Translations under genes and position numbers: made by a program
DNA from: Coriobacteriaceae bacterium
GTDB taxonomy: Bacteria; Actinomycetota; Coriobacteriia; Coriobacteriales; Coriobacteriaceae
DNA: 64,000 bases
Assembly (NCBI GenBank): GCA_025757745.1
Contig: CP107217.1
Coordinates: 310,001 to 374,000, forward strand
Direction of reading: 5' to 3'
In this document: in pieces, positions 1-8,578 of the stretch
Layout of the letters: every line of letters begins with the position of its first letter
Numbering within the stretch: position 1 is the stretch's first letter
The notes under the pieces: generated by a model
The model's database searches: none
What the model saw: the letters and a program-made list of their open reading frames with translations, nothing else
Told to the model about the DNA's origin: nothing

Positions 1-327
1 GGCGATTCGGAGGGGGAGGTGCATATCGAGGAACTCGAGGGCACCCTGCAGCATATCCTCGAGCTTGCGACGGGTATGGACCATATCACCATGATTGAGT
101 GCGGTGGCGGCGATCCGATCGAGGCTTCCCGTGAGCAGTGGAACGATGGTTCCAACACTCTTGCGGTCGCACCGGGCAAGGTCTGCGTGTATGAGCGCAA
201 CGTTGTCACCAACGATGCTCTTTACAAGGCTGGCGTCGAGCTGCTCGTCGCTCCCTCCGAGGAGCTTTCTCGCGGTCGCGGCGGCCCGCGTTGCATGACC
301 ATGCCGTTCTGGCGTGAGGAAATCTAG
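1..327 (+). CDS. arcA: Arginine deiminase, C-terminal part (cut by window edge)
   Basis: The reading frame is open from the first base, so 108 C-terminal residues are visible and the start lies outside the window. The end carries RGRGGPRCMTMPF, the conserved arginine deiminase C-terminus; its Cys is the nucleophile that attacks the guanidinium carbon of arginine to give citrulline and ammonia. The upstream stretch with HITMIECGGGDP fits the same fold. It is followed by ornithine carbamoyltransferase and carbamate kinase, giving the arcA-argF-arcC order of the ATP-yielding arginine deiminase pathway in the cytoplasm. Identification is firm; the regulation cannot be seen because the promoter is outside. 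Confidence 0.93.
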   Translation, partial: GDSEGEVHIEELEGTLQHILELATGMDHITMIECGGGDPIEASREQWNDGSNTLAVAPGKVCVYERNVVTNDALYKAGVELLVAPSEELSRGRGGPRCMTMPFWREEI

Positions 328-413
328 TCAGCGTTAGCGTATCTGGGCGGCGCGTGTGCGTCTGCGCCGCCCATCCCTCCTTGTGTGTTCCAACAACCGA
401 AAGGACTCAAATC

Positions 414-1421
414 ATGGCTCTTAATCTTTCTGGTCGAAGCGTTCTTACCCTGCTTGACTTTACGTCCGAGGAAATCGAGTACATGCTCGACCTCTCAAAG
501 AACTTCAAGGATATGAAGCGCGCCGGTTATCCGCACCGCTTTCTCGAGGGCAAGAACATTGTCCTGCTGTTTGAGAAGACCTCCACGCGCACGCGCTGTG
601 CCTTCGAGGTCGGCGGTATGGACCTGGGTATGGGCGTGACCTACCTCGACCCCGGCTCGTCGCAGATGGGCAAGAAAGAGTCCATCGAGGATACCGCCCG
701 CGTGCTCGGTCGCATGTATGACGGTATTGAGTATCGCGGCTCCGACCAGTCGATCGTCGAGGAGCTTGCCGCCAAGGCTGGCGTTCCCGTCTGGAACGGT
801 CTGACCAACGAGTACCATCCCACCCAGGCCCTTGCCGACATTCTTACCATGCGTGAGGAGTTTGGCGACACGCGCGGCATGAAGCTCACCTATATGGGTA
901 AGGAGCAGGGCAACGTCAGCGACTCCCTGATGGTTATCTGCGCCAAGCTCGGCATTAACTTCTGCTCCTGCGGACCCAAGGGCGATGTCGAGGGCGCCAC
1001 GCACTTCGATCCCGAGCTTCTTGAGCGCTGCCAGGAGATCGCCGCTCAGAATGGCTGCACGATCCAGCTCACTGAGGATATCGACGAGGGCGTCAAGGAT
1101 GCAGACGTGATCTATACGGACGTTTGGGTCGGTATGGGCCAGGCTGAGGAGCTGTGGAAGAGCCGAATCGATCTTCTCTCTCCCTATCGAGTAACGCCCG
1201 AGGTCATGGCCAAGGCAAACCCCGGCGCCATCTTTATGCACTGCCTGCCGAGCTTCCACGATACGCAGACCACCATCGGCGCCGAGATTGCCGAGAAGTT
1301 CGGCGTGACCGAGATGGAGGTTTCCGACGAGGTCTTTGAGAGCGCGCAGTCTCGCGTGTTCCAGGAGGCCGAGAACCGCATGCATACCATTAAGGCCATG
1401 ATGTACGCGACGCTTCGCTAG
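414..1421 (+). CDS. argF: Ornithine carbamoyltransferase, catabolic type
   Basis: The protein has 335 residues, the usual length of the family. The carbamoyl-phosphate motif STRTR is at residues 57-61 and the ornithine-binding HCLP motif begins at His276. The ATG at 414 is chosen because GAAAGGA lies 8 bases upstream and the protein then begins MALNLSGRSVLTL, as in homologues; an in-frame ATG at 354 lacks a ribosome site. Its place between arcA and arcC indicates the catabolic direction: phosphorolysis of citrulline to ornithine and carbamoyl phosphate. The symbol arcB would fit equally well. Confidence 0.96.
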   Translation: MALNLSGRSVLTLLDFTSEEIEYMLDLSKNFKDMKRAGYPHRFLEGKNIVLLFEKTSTRTRCAFEVGGMDLGMGVTYLDPGSSQMGKKESIEDTARVLGRMYDGIEYRGSDQSIVEELAAKAGVPVWNGLTNEYHPTQALADILTMREEFGDTRGMKLTYMGKEQGNVSDSLMVICAKLGINFCSCGPKGDVEGATHFDPELLERCQEIAAQNGCTIQLTEDIDEGVKDADVIYTDVWVGMGQAEELWKSRIDLLSPYRVTPEVMAKANPGAIFMHCLPSFHDTQTTIGAEIAEKFGVTEMEVSDEVFESAQSRVFQEAENRMHTIKAMMYATLR

Positions 1422-1444
1422 TAGCTGGGAAGTGAACGAACACT

Positions 1445-2407
1445 ATGAGTAAACCGTACGGAAAGCCCGATCGTATTGTCGTCGCCCTCGGCGGCAACGC
1501 CCTCGGCAACAACCCCGTCGAGCAGATCGAGGCCGTGAGCAACACCGCCCACGCTCTCCTTGGTCTTATCGAGCAGGGCAACGAGATCATCATCACCCAC
1601 GGCAACGGCCCGCAGGTCGGCATGATCCAGAACGCCTTCGCCGCCGCCCACGACGCCATCGGCACCCCCGAGATGCCGCTGCCCGAGTGCGGCGCCATGT
1701 CCCAGGGCTACATCGGCTACCACCTGCAGCAGGGCATCGGCCGCGAGATGCACAAGCGCTACAAGCGCTGGCACGCCGCCACCGTCGTCACCCAGATCGA
1801 GTGCGACCCCGACGACCCCGCGTTCAAGAACCCGACCAAGCCGATCGGCCCCTTCTACACCGAGGAGCAGGCCAAGGAGTTCATGGCCGAGGACCCCTCC
1901 AAGGTCTTCGTCGAGGATTCCGGCCGCGGCTGGCGCCGCGTCGTCGCCTCCCCCGACCCCAAGAAGATCGTCGAGGCCGACTCCATCCTCAACCTGCTCG
2001 ACAACGAGTTCATCGTCATCGCCTGCGGTGGCGGCGGCATCCCCGTCGTCCGCGACTACGAGAACAAGGGCTGCTACAAGGGCGTCCCCGCCGTCATCGA
2101 CAAGGACCTGGGCGGCGAGCTGCTGGCCGAGGACTGCGACGCCGACGTCCTGTTCCTGCTGACCGCCGTCGAGCACGTCGCCATCAACTTCGGCAAGCCC
2201 AACCAGGAGGAGCTCGAGGACCTCACCGCCGACGAGGCCGAGCGCCTGGCCGACGAGGGCCAGTTCGGCAAGGGTTCCATGGAGCCCAAGGTCCGCGCTG
2301 CCATCAAGTTCGCCCGTTCCCGCAAGGGCCGCACCTGCATCATCGGCGCCCTGGACAAGGCCGCCGAGACCATGGCCGGCCTCTCCGGTACCCGCATCCA
2401 CGAGTAG
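1445..2407 (+). CDS. arcC: Carbamate kinase
   Basis: This 320-residue protein begins with RIVVALGGNALG, the nucleotide-binding start of the amino acid kinase fold, and has HGNGPQVG and ACGGGGIPV further on, all typical of carbamate kinase. It makes ATP from carbamoyl phosphate and ADP, the last step of arginine deiminase fermentation. It starts 23 bases after ornithine carbamoyltransferase and a terminator follows, so it probably closes the operon. Its codons are almost all C- or G-ending, stronger than in the upstream gene, which suggests high expression. Confidence 0.96.
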   Translation: MSKPYGKPDRIVVALGGNALGNNPVEQIEAVSNTAHALLGLIEQGNEIIITHGNGPQVGMIQNAFAAAHDAIGTPEMPLPECGAMSQGYIGYHLQQGIGREMHKRYKRWHAATVVTQIECDPDDPAFKNPTKPIGPFYTEEQAKEFMAEDPSKVFVEDSGRGWRRVVASPDPKKIVEADSILNLLDNEFIVIACGGGGIPVVRDYENKGCYKGVPAVIDKDLGGELLAEDCDADVLFLLTAVEHVAINFGKPNQEELEDLTADEAERLADEGQFGKGSMEPKVRAAIKFARSRKGRTCIIGALDKAAETMAGLSGTRIHE

Positions 2408-2472
2408 TCCCTACTCCGTTGCCTCTCTCGTGGGCGCCGGGCAAGGCGCCCACAGACTAGCCTCTCTTCATG

Positions 2473-2508
2473 AGCCCCGCAGTCCGCTCCGACTGCGGGG
2501 CTTTTGCT
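2473..2508 (+). terminator. Terminator after the arginine deiminase genes
   Basis: A perfect 12-bp stem (AGCCCCGCAGTC with GACTGCGGGGCT) with a 6-base loop is followed by TTTTGC. It lies 65 bases after the carbamate kinase stop. Confidence 0.85.
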
Positions 2509-2520
2509 ATCGGTAGTCAT

Positions 2521-2776
2521 TGGGGACAGACTTAAATGAGTAGCACCAATCAACTGCGGAAAGTGCATCTCACAATGAGCGTCCAAAATGGGGCACAGTT
2601 TCCCCGGGGCCCTCAACCGGAAAATACATCCCGGAATTTGCCCGAAAAATGGCCCCCAGTTTCCCAAACAGGCCGCTAACGGAAAGCGCATCCCGCTATC
2701 GAACTTCAAAGCGGGGTGCGCTTTCCGTGCCAGCAGTTCCGGGCATCCAGAGACCACTCATTTAAGTCTGTCCCCA
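2521..2776. repeat. 256-bp element with 20-bp terminal inverted repeats and an internal hairpin
   Basis: TGGGGACAGACTTAAATGAG at 2521-2540 is repeated exactly in inverted form at 2757-2776. Inside, a second palindrome pairs 2679-2697 with 2710-2728 (19 bp, one G-T wobble). There is no credible gene inside. The GGGGACAG ends resemble REP/MITE-type intergenic repeats; it fills the gap between the arc operon and the convergent C39-like gene. Confidence 0.7.
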
Positions 2777-2780
2777 GTGA

Positions 2781-3815
2781 CTAGTAGTAGGCCCACATGG
2801 CTTCGACTTCGTTGAGGACCTCTACGACGCCCCAGCGTCGGGCGCTGCGGCTGGCCGAGTTGGGATCGAAGACTTCAATCTGGTCGGCGTCGTCAATACC
2901 GTAAAGCACAATGTAGTGGCCCACGTTGGTAAAGGTGCCCGGCCGAACGGCGGCGATGACGGGCGCTCCCGAACGCAGCACCTGAGTCATCGAGTCGCGA
3001 TCGTTATGAAGCTCCGTTCCGTTAAGGCCCAGCTGCCATGCGCCGCGCGTCATAAATGACCATTCGGTGGCGCCGGTGGGGGCATAGTTGCCCGCCTCGG
3101 AAAGGGCGCACATGTCGACCGGTGTCATATCGGTGCGGCCGGTCTTAAAGATATAGACCATGGTGAGGCAAGTGGGACCGCAAGCGTTTTCGCGAATAGT
3201 GCCACCGGCATAGGGCAGCTCCGACCACGCAGGGTCGATCTGATAGATATGGGGCATCGTGCCGGCTTGCCATTGCGAGCGCGGAGTCGAAAAGGCGAAA
3301 GAATAACCGGGCGCGACGGGGGCCTTGAGCAGCTTGTCCTCGGCGGTGGGCTCGAGACCGGCCGAGCCGTGGGACATACAGGAGCTCATAAGCACAAAGA
3401 CCAGACAGATGAGGATAGAGCACAGTGCGAGGCAAAGCCGACGAGCCGGCAGGGCGGGGGCATTCACGTACGATGTCGAGCGGTAGGGCTTGCCGTCGCG
3501 TCCGCCTTGGGGATGCGAAAAGAAGCGGTTGATATGGATGCCGGGCTGACGTGCGCCGTTGCGGCGCAGTTGCGGAACCTCGGCTTGGCGCTGTCGAGTG
3601 CGCGCGCCCAAGCGGCTATCTTGCTGTGCGCTTGTGCCCGTGCTCGGACGGCCGCTCTGCCGTGTTCTGTTTGTCTGCTGCCGAGACGAAGGCCCGGGTT
3701 GCTCTTGAGGGCGTTGCGGATTGCTGCTCGTGGCACTTCTGGGCATCGGCGTGGTGCGGCCAGCAAGGCGAACGCTTTGTCGCCGTTGATCACCGTCGTT
3801 GTATCCGTATGCCAT
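2781..3815 (-). CDS. Membrane-anchored C39-like cysteine peptidase family protein
   Basis: The protein has 344 residues. Residues 1-120 are rich in Q, R, S and P and look disordered; one membrane segment spans about 126-145, and the rest is a C39-like (peptidase_C39_2) domain facing outside. The papain-like triad is visible as ENACGPTC (Cys212), GHYIVLYG (His300) and DPNS (Asp318). Proteins of this group cleave peptides or act as bacteriocin-type peptidases, but no ABC exporter or leader peptide is next to it, so the substrate is unknown. AAGGCGG lies just before the ATG. It converges on the arc operon across the 256-bp repeat element. Confidence 0.75.
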   Translation of the reverse strand: MAYGYNDGDQRRQSVRLAGRTTPMPRSATSSNPQRPQEQPGPSSRQQTNRTRQSGRPSTGTSAQQDSRLGARTRQRQAEVPQLRRNGARQPGIHINRFFSHPQGGRDGKPYRSTSYVNAPALPARRLCLALCSILICLVFVLMSSCMSHGSAGLEPTAEDKLLKAPVAPGYSFAFSTPRSQWQAGTMPHIYQIDPAWSELPYAGGTIRENACGPTCLTMVYIFKTGRTDMTPVDMCALSEAGNYAPTGATEWSFMTRGAWQLGLNGTELHNDRDSMTQVLRSGAPVIAAVRPGTFTNVGHYIVLYGIDDADQIEVFDPNSASRSARRWGVVEVLNEVEAMWAYY

Positions 3816-4176
3816 TCGTACCGCCTTGTCTCATGTATAACCTGTCTATCCTACAAAAAGGATGTGCAACAAATGGGTCCGAGCGTCAAAAGCTCGGTAA
3901 ACGGTACGAAAGGCGCAAAACACACGGCCTCAAAAACATTTCTATATGCGTCCAATGAGCGTACGCCCGTCGGACGGGCGACAACAATGAGCGGCAAACC
4001 GTGCCGTTCGTCCCAAAAACGGCGCCACTCATATGCGAGTTCTGCCTTCGGTCGAGCCATAAGCGGTAGCGCGACGCCGAGGCCGTATCTTAAAGCCACG
4101 AAATAAAAGTGCGCGGCAAAACAGACCGCGCAAGGGGTGACGCCAAAGAGGCGTCAATAAGGAAAGGAGGGGAACA
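3816..4176. promoter_or_regulatory. Divergent upstream region with two tandem hairpins before the permease
   Basis: This 361-bp gap separates two divergent genes. It holds no convincing ORF. Close to the permease, two perfect 7-bp hairpins follow each other, TGCGCGG/CCGCGCA (4110-4132) and TGACGCC/GGCGTCA (4138-4156), and end 4 bases before the strong ribosome site GGAAAGGAGG. They would form in the 5' leader of the permease mRNA and may affect its stability or translation. Confidence 0.5.
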
Positions 4177-5628
4177 ATGGCGGACAAGAACGCAGAAGTT
4201 GCAGTCGAAGGTAACGGTGGCATGAAGAAAACGCTTTCGCTCTGGAACTTCTTCACCATCGGTTTCGGTGCCATCATCGGTACCGGCTGGGTTCTGCAGG
4301 TCGGCGACTGGATGGTCGTGGGCGGCGGTCCCGTTCCCGCTATGATCGCATTCCTCTTGGGCGCGATCTTCCTCGTGCCCGTCGGAGCTGTTTTCGGTGA
4401 GCTCACGGCTGCTATCCCCATTTCGGGCGGCATCGTCGAGTATGTCGATCGTAGCTTTGGCCGTACGATGAGCTACATCACCGGCTGGCTCCTGGCCCTG
4501 GGCAACGGCATCCTGTGCCCGTGGGAGGCCATCGCCATCTCGACCCTCGTGTCCGAGATGTTCGGCAGCCTGCCCGGCCTTGAGTGGCTGCGCGCCATCA
4601 AGCTCTACACCATCCTGGGCGCCGACGTTTACCTGTTCCCGACGCTGATCGCGCTCGGCTTTGCAACCTACGTCATCTTCCTCAACTTCCGCGGTGCCAG
4701 CTCGGCCGCCAAGCTGCAGGCCTTCCTGACCAAGGCCCTGCTCTGCGGCATGCTGCTCGCCATGGGCGTCTCGCTGTTCACCGGCTCGCCGGACAACGCC
4801 ATGCCCGTGTTCTCCCAGGTCACCGGTGCTGGCGGCGGCAAGCCTGCTACCGAGGGCACCAGCCTGTTCGCAGGCATCGTTTCGGTCCTGGTTCTGACCC
4901 CGTTCTTCTACGCCGGCTTCGACACCATTCCTCAGCAGGCTGAGGAAGCAGCCGAGGGCCTCAACTGGAACAAGTTCGGTAAGATCATCTCCCTGGCCCT
5001 GCTGGCCGCCGGCGGCTTCTACATGGTCTGCATCTACTCGTTCGGCACCATCCTCGACTGGCATGAGTTTGTTAAGAGCCCGGTTCCCGCGCTTGCCTGC
5101 CTCAAGGGCATCAACATGCTCCTGTACCTGGCCATGCTCGTCATCGCCACGCTTGGACCCATGGGCCCGATGAACTCCTTCTACGGCGCCACGAGCCGCA
5201 TCATGCTCGCCATGGGCCGCAAAGGCCAGCTGCCCGAGAAGTTCGCCGAGGTCGATCCCAAGTCCGGCGCTCCCAAACTCGCCTGCGTCGTTCTGGGCGT
5301 CATCACCGTCGTCGGTCCGTTCCTGGGCAAGAACATGCTCATCCCTCTGACCAACGTGTCGGCTCTCGCCTTCATCTTCTCCTGCGGCATGGTCGCCCTC
5401 GCTTGCCTACGCATGCGCTTCACCGAGCCCGACCTGCCTCGTCCCTACGAGGTGCCCGGCGGCAAGTTTGGCATCAGCCTCGCTATCGTTGCCTGCGGCA
5501 CCATCATTGGCCTGCTCGTGATCCCGTTCTCTCCCGCCTCCCTCAACATGGTGGAGTGGAGCATCGTGATCGGCTGGCTGGCTGTTGGCCTGGCCCTCAT
5601 GGCCTTCACCAATTCCCGCAAAAAATAA
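4177..5628 (+). CDS. APC-superfamily amino acid permease
   Basis: The 483-residue protein has about 12 hydrophobic segments and begins the first with FFTIGFGAIIGTGW, the substrate-binding TM1 signature of the amino acid-polyamine-organocation superfamily. The last segment ends near residue 478. A very strong ribosome site (GGAAAGGAGG) precedes the ATG. It is followed by an amidohydrolase, suggesting uptake of the amide or peptide-like substrate of that enzyme; with the arginine deiminase genes only 1.8 kb upstream an arginine or ornithine role is also possible, but the intervening minus-strand gene separates the operons. The substrate cannot be read from sequence. Confidence 0.88.
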   Translation: MADKNAEVAVEGNGGMKKTLSLWNFFTIGFGAIIGTGWVLQVGDWMVVGGGPVPAMIAFLLGAIFLVPVGAVFGELTAAIPISGGIVEYVDRSFGRTMSYITGWLLALGNGILCPWEAIAISTLVSEMFGSLPGLEWLRAIKLYTILGADVYLFPTLIALGFATYVIFLNFRGASSAAKLQAFLTKALLCGMLLAMGVSLFTGSPDNAMPVFSQVTGAGGGKPATEGTSLFAGIVSVLVLTPFFYAGFDTIPQQAEEAAEGLNWNKFGKIISLALLAAGGFYMVCIYSFGTILDWHEFVKSPVPALACLKGINMLLYLAMLVIATLGPMGPMNSFYGATSRIMLAMGRKGQLPEKFAEVDPKSGAPKLACVVLGVITVVGPFLGKNMLIPLTNVSALAFIFSCGMVALACLRMRFTEPDLPRPYEVPGGKFGISLAIVACGTIIGLLVIPFSPASLNMVEWSIVIGWLAVGLALMAFTNSRKK

Positions 5629-5647
5629 CGCCGAGCCGGGCGGATCG

Positions 5648-5676
5648 GGTGCGCGGAACCCTCTCTCCCGCGCACC
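5648..5676. other. Hairpin between permease and amidohydrolase
   Basis: GGTGCGCGG at 5648-5656 pairs perfectly with CCGCGCACC at 5668-5676. No T-run follows, so it is more likely an mRNA processing or stability structure than a full terminator, and the two genes may be co-transcribed. Confidence 0.5.
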
Positions 5677-5758
5677 GAACCCGGCAGCACTTGGGTAGCT
5701 TTGTGAGGCCTTAACCCAACATGGCCTCGCCCACTATATGGATCCATAAGGAGGAACC

Positions 5759-7036
5759 ATGTCCACTAAGTACGCAATCGTTGGCGGCAAGCTCATCGAC
5801 GGTACCGGTGCCGAGCCGGTCGAGAACTCCCTCGTTCTCGTCGACGACAACGGCAAGATCGAGTATGCCGGTGCTATGCAGGACCTTCCCGAGGGCGTTG
5901 AGGTTATCGACGCCGCCGGCAAGACCGTCCTTCCCGGCCTGATCGACACCCACCTGCACTTCTCGGGCAACCTGACCGACGATGATACCGACTGGGTCAT
6001 GCAGCCGCTCCTCGAGAAGCAGGCCGTCGCCGTCAAGCAGGCCTACGACTGCCTCACCCACGGTCTCACCACCGTCTGCGAGATCGGCCGCTTTGGTATC
6101 CAGATCCGCGACTGCATCGACAAGGGCGTCTTCAAGGGCCCGCGCGTTCTGGCCACCGGCCTCGGCTTCTGCCGCGTTGCCGGCCACGGTGATTCTCATC
6201 ACTGCAGCCAGGAGCTCAACAAGGAATCGCACCCCTGGGGCGATCAGGTCGACGGTCCTTGGGATCTGCGTAAGGCCGTCCGTCGTCGCCTGCGCGAGAA
6301 CCCCGATGCCATCAAGATCTGGGCTACCGGTGGCGGCATCTGGCGCTGGGACTCCGGCCGCGACCAGCACTACTGCTCCGAGGAGATCCAGGCTGTGGTC
6401 GAAGAGGCCAAGATGGTCGGCATCCCCGTGTGGAGCCACTGCTACAACAACCACGCCGCTGCCTACGATTCCGTTCGCTTTGGCTGCGAGCAGCTGATCC
6501 ACGGCTTCGATATCGATGAGCGCACCATGGACCTCATGGCCGAGCAGGGCACCTTCTTCACCCCGACGATCGCCTTCCTGCCCACCTGGTACGCCACCTA
6601 TCCGCCCGTCTACGTCCCCGAGCTGCACGACAAGTACGAGGGCACCCTGGTCGAGAAGGAGCTGCAGCGCAACTACGACTGCCTGCGCGAGGCCAAGAAG
6701 CGTGGCGTCGTCATGACGATCGGCTCCGACTCCTTCTCCTTCGTCACCCCGTACGGGACCTGCTCCATCGAGGAGATGTACGAGTTCGTCGACAAGATCG
6801 GCTTCACCCCGGTCGAGACCATCACCTGCGCCACCCTCAACGGTGCCAAGATGTGCCACATCGAGGACGAGACCGGTTCCATCGAGGCCGGCAAGTGCGC
6901 CGACCTGCTGGTCGTAAACGGTGACGTCGCCGCCGACATCCACGTGCTCAACACCGACAACATGGACGTCATCATGAAGGACGGCTGGATTGTCGAGGCT
7001 GGCACCTTTGGCGAGGGTAACAAATACAGCGCCTAA
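5759..7036 (+). CDS. Metal-dependent amidohydrolase (imidazolonepropionase/prolidase-like)
   Basis: The 425-residue protein is a complete amidohydrolase with an N-terminal beta sandwich (AIVGGKLIDGTG) and the metal ligands expected: DTHLHF with His65 and His67, the candidate carboxylated Lys187 in AIKIWATGG, His227 in SHCYNN, His248 in IHGFD and Asp324 in GSDS. The end (AGKCADLLVVNGD) is typical. Relatives hydrolyse Xaa-Pro dipeptides, N-acyl amino acids or cyclic amides. GGAGG lies 6 bases before the ATG. Location after the APC permease suggests that the pair takes up and hydrolyses one nitrogen compound; which one is not known. Confidence 0.85.
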   Translation: MSTKYAIVGGKLIDGTGAEPVENSLVLVDDNGKIEYAGAMQDLPEGVEVIDAAGKTVLPGLIDTHLHFSGNLTDDDTDWVMQPLLEKQAVAVKQAYDCLTHGLTTVCEIGRFGIQIRDCIDKGVFKGPRVLATGLGFCRVAGHGDSHHCSQELNKESHPWGDQVDGPWDLRKAVRRRLRENPDAIKIWATGGGIWRWDSGRDQHYCSEEIQAVVEEAKMVGIPVWSHCYNNHAAAYDSVRFGCEQLIHGFDIDERTMDLMAEQGTFFTPTIAFLPTWYATYPPVYVPELHDKYEGTLVEKELQRNYDCLREAKKRGVVMTIGSDSFSFVTPYGTCSIEEMYEFVDKIGFTPVETITCATLNGAKMCHIEDETGSIEAGKCADLLVVNGDVAADIHVLNTDNMDVIMKDGWIVEAGTFGEGNKYSA

Positions 7037-7148
7037 GGTACCGTTTGTCGATGACTGGATGTAAAACACAGTATTTGATTGCATAATGCAATGGAGAGGG
7101 TCGCTTGCGGCCCTCTTTATTGCTATGGGGTGCGTCAGTAAGAAGGGG

Positions 7149-8540
7149 ATGACGGTGGATCTCAATAGGCTGATTCTGGGCAAGAGCTACAACTCGACCA
7201 AGGTCTTTCGTGCGGCCCAGCATGTGGTTCAGGCCATCCTGCTCGGTGTTGTCGTTCCGGCGCTTATCCTGCTGCTTATCTGGGATTTAACCGATAATCC
7301 CAATCCCGTTCCGGGCGTTGTCGTTATTGCCGGCCTGGTCATGCTGTGCTTCTTTTTCTCGTATGTCTTTGTGGTCCCCGACGACCTCACATCGAGCGCA
7401 ACCGACCGTACGCTCGCCATCGCATCAAAAATATTCGCCTACACGTCGCGTGGCCTTACGCCCGAAGCTGCCCTGGGCGCCTCCAAAATCATCCTGTCCG
7501 AGACCATCGCCTCTGCCATCTGCTTTACCGACGGCAAGCAGGTGTTGGCAAGTTGGGGCGAGGATTCGACAAAGTGTCCCGCCGGCACCCCGGTCGTGCT
7601 CAAGACCACGCTCAGTGTGATTGAGACGGGCGAGCAGAGCGTGTTTTCGCGCGACGCCTCCAATGAGACGGGCGGCTATTTTCCCCGTCTGCGCGCCGGC
7701 ATTGTCGCGCCGCTGACCGTGCGCGGGCATTGCGTGGGCACGCTCGAGCTGTATTACCCCCGCCTGAGCAGCATCGATATGCGCCAGACGGCGTTGGCCT
7801 CGGGCTTTGCCGATCTCATTTCCACGCAGCTCGCCAGCTTTGAGCTCGAGCGCCAGGACGAGCTCACGGCCCGCGTGGAGCTTCGCGCCCTGCAGTCGCA
7901 GGTCGACCCGCATTTTCTATTCAATACCATCAGCACCATCGTGTCGCTCGTTCGAACCGAGCCCGACAAGGCGCGATCGCTGCTGATCGATTTTTCCAAT
8001 TATTACCGTCAGACGCTTTCTGACTCCGATACGCTCACCACGCTCGAGCATGAGGTGGAACAGGGCACTCGTTATATCAATCTTATGCAGGCCCGGTATG
8101 GCGACGGCCGTCTGCGCGTTTCGGTCGACATCGACTTTGAGGTGCGCGACAGCATGGTGCCGCCGTTTATCTTGCAGCCGCTGCTCGAAAACTGCATCAA
8201 GCATGCGCAGCGCGAGACCGAGCCGCTTTCTATTCGTGTTGGGGCTTTTGAGACCGATGACGGCTTGGAGATCATCGTCGAAGATGACGGCATCGGTATG
8301 AGCGAAGAAGTCTGCGCGCATCTGTTTGAGCAACATCGCCGAGAGGAGCCCGAGAGCATTACCGCCGACGGCTCCATCAAGCGAGGCTGCGGCCTGGCGC
8401 TCTTCAACGTGCTTCAGCGCATCCATTTCTTTTACGGGGAAGATTCTGGCATGCGCGTGAAGTCCCAGGAGGGCGTGGGAACGCAGGTCATCGTCGAGCT
8501 GAACGGCGAGCCGCATGAGCCGGCGCCGATGACGGTGTAG
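7149..8540 (+). CDS. LytS-type sensor histidine kinase with GAF domain (first pair)
   Basis: About 463 residues. Two membrane segments lie near residues 26-48 and 57-76, followed by a GAF-like sensory region (about 100-240) and a His_kinase/HATPase module. The H-box ALQSQVDPHFLFN places the phosphorylated His at 255; LLENCIKHA is the N-box and GIGM the G1 box. It should phosphorylate the LytTR regulator 38 bases downstream. The start is uncertain: AGAAGGGG touches the ATG at 7149 and is better spaced for the GTG at 7155; an ATG at 7086 has no ribosome site. It is a paralogue of the kinase at 13067. Confidence 0.88.
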   Translation: MTVDLNRLILGKSYNSTKVFRAAQHVVQAILLGVVVPALILLLIWDLTDNPNPVPGVVVIAGLVMLCFFFSYVFVVPDDLTSSATDRTLAIASKIFAYTSRGLTPEAALGASKIILSETIASAICFTDGKQVLASWGEDSTKCPAGTPVVLKTTLSVIETGEQSVFSRDASNETGGYFPRLRAGIVAPLTVRGHCVGTLELYYPRLSSIDMRQTALASGFADLISTQLASFELERQDELTARVELRALQSQVDPHFLFNTISTIVSLVRTEPDKARSLLIDFSNYYRQTLSDSDTLTTLEHEVEQGTRYINLMQARYGDGRLRVSVDIDFEVRDSMVPPFILQPLLENCIKHAQRETEPLSIRVGAFETDDGLEIIVEDDGIGMSEEVCAHLFEQHRREEPESITADGSIKRGCGLALFNVLQRIHFFYGEDSGMRVKSQEGVGTQVIVELNGEPHEPAPMTV

Positions 8541-8578
8541 CACGCGGTTGGATTGAGAGAAAAAGAGGGGAAGCGCAT

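Noticed and set aside
1418..2401. Long minus-strand frame opposite carbamate kinase
   Set aside because: It is the shadow of GC-biased codons of the plus-strand gene; it has low-complexity Gly/Leu/Val/Asp composition and no ribosome site. The same applies to many antisense frames in this window.
3851..4099. 82-codon minus-strand frame in the gap before the permease
   Set aside because: No family resemblance, no ribosome site, and it spans the divergent promoter region.
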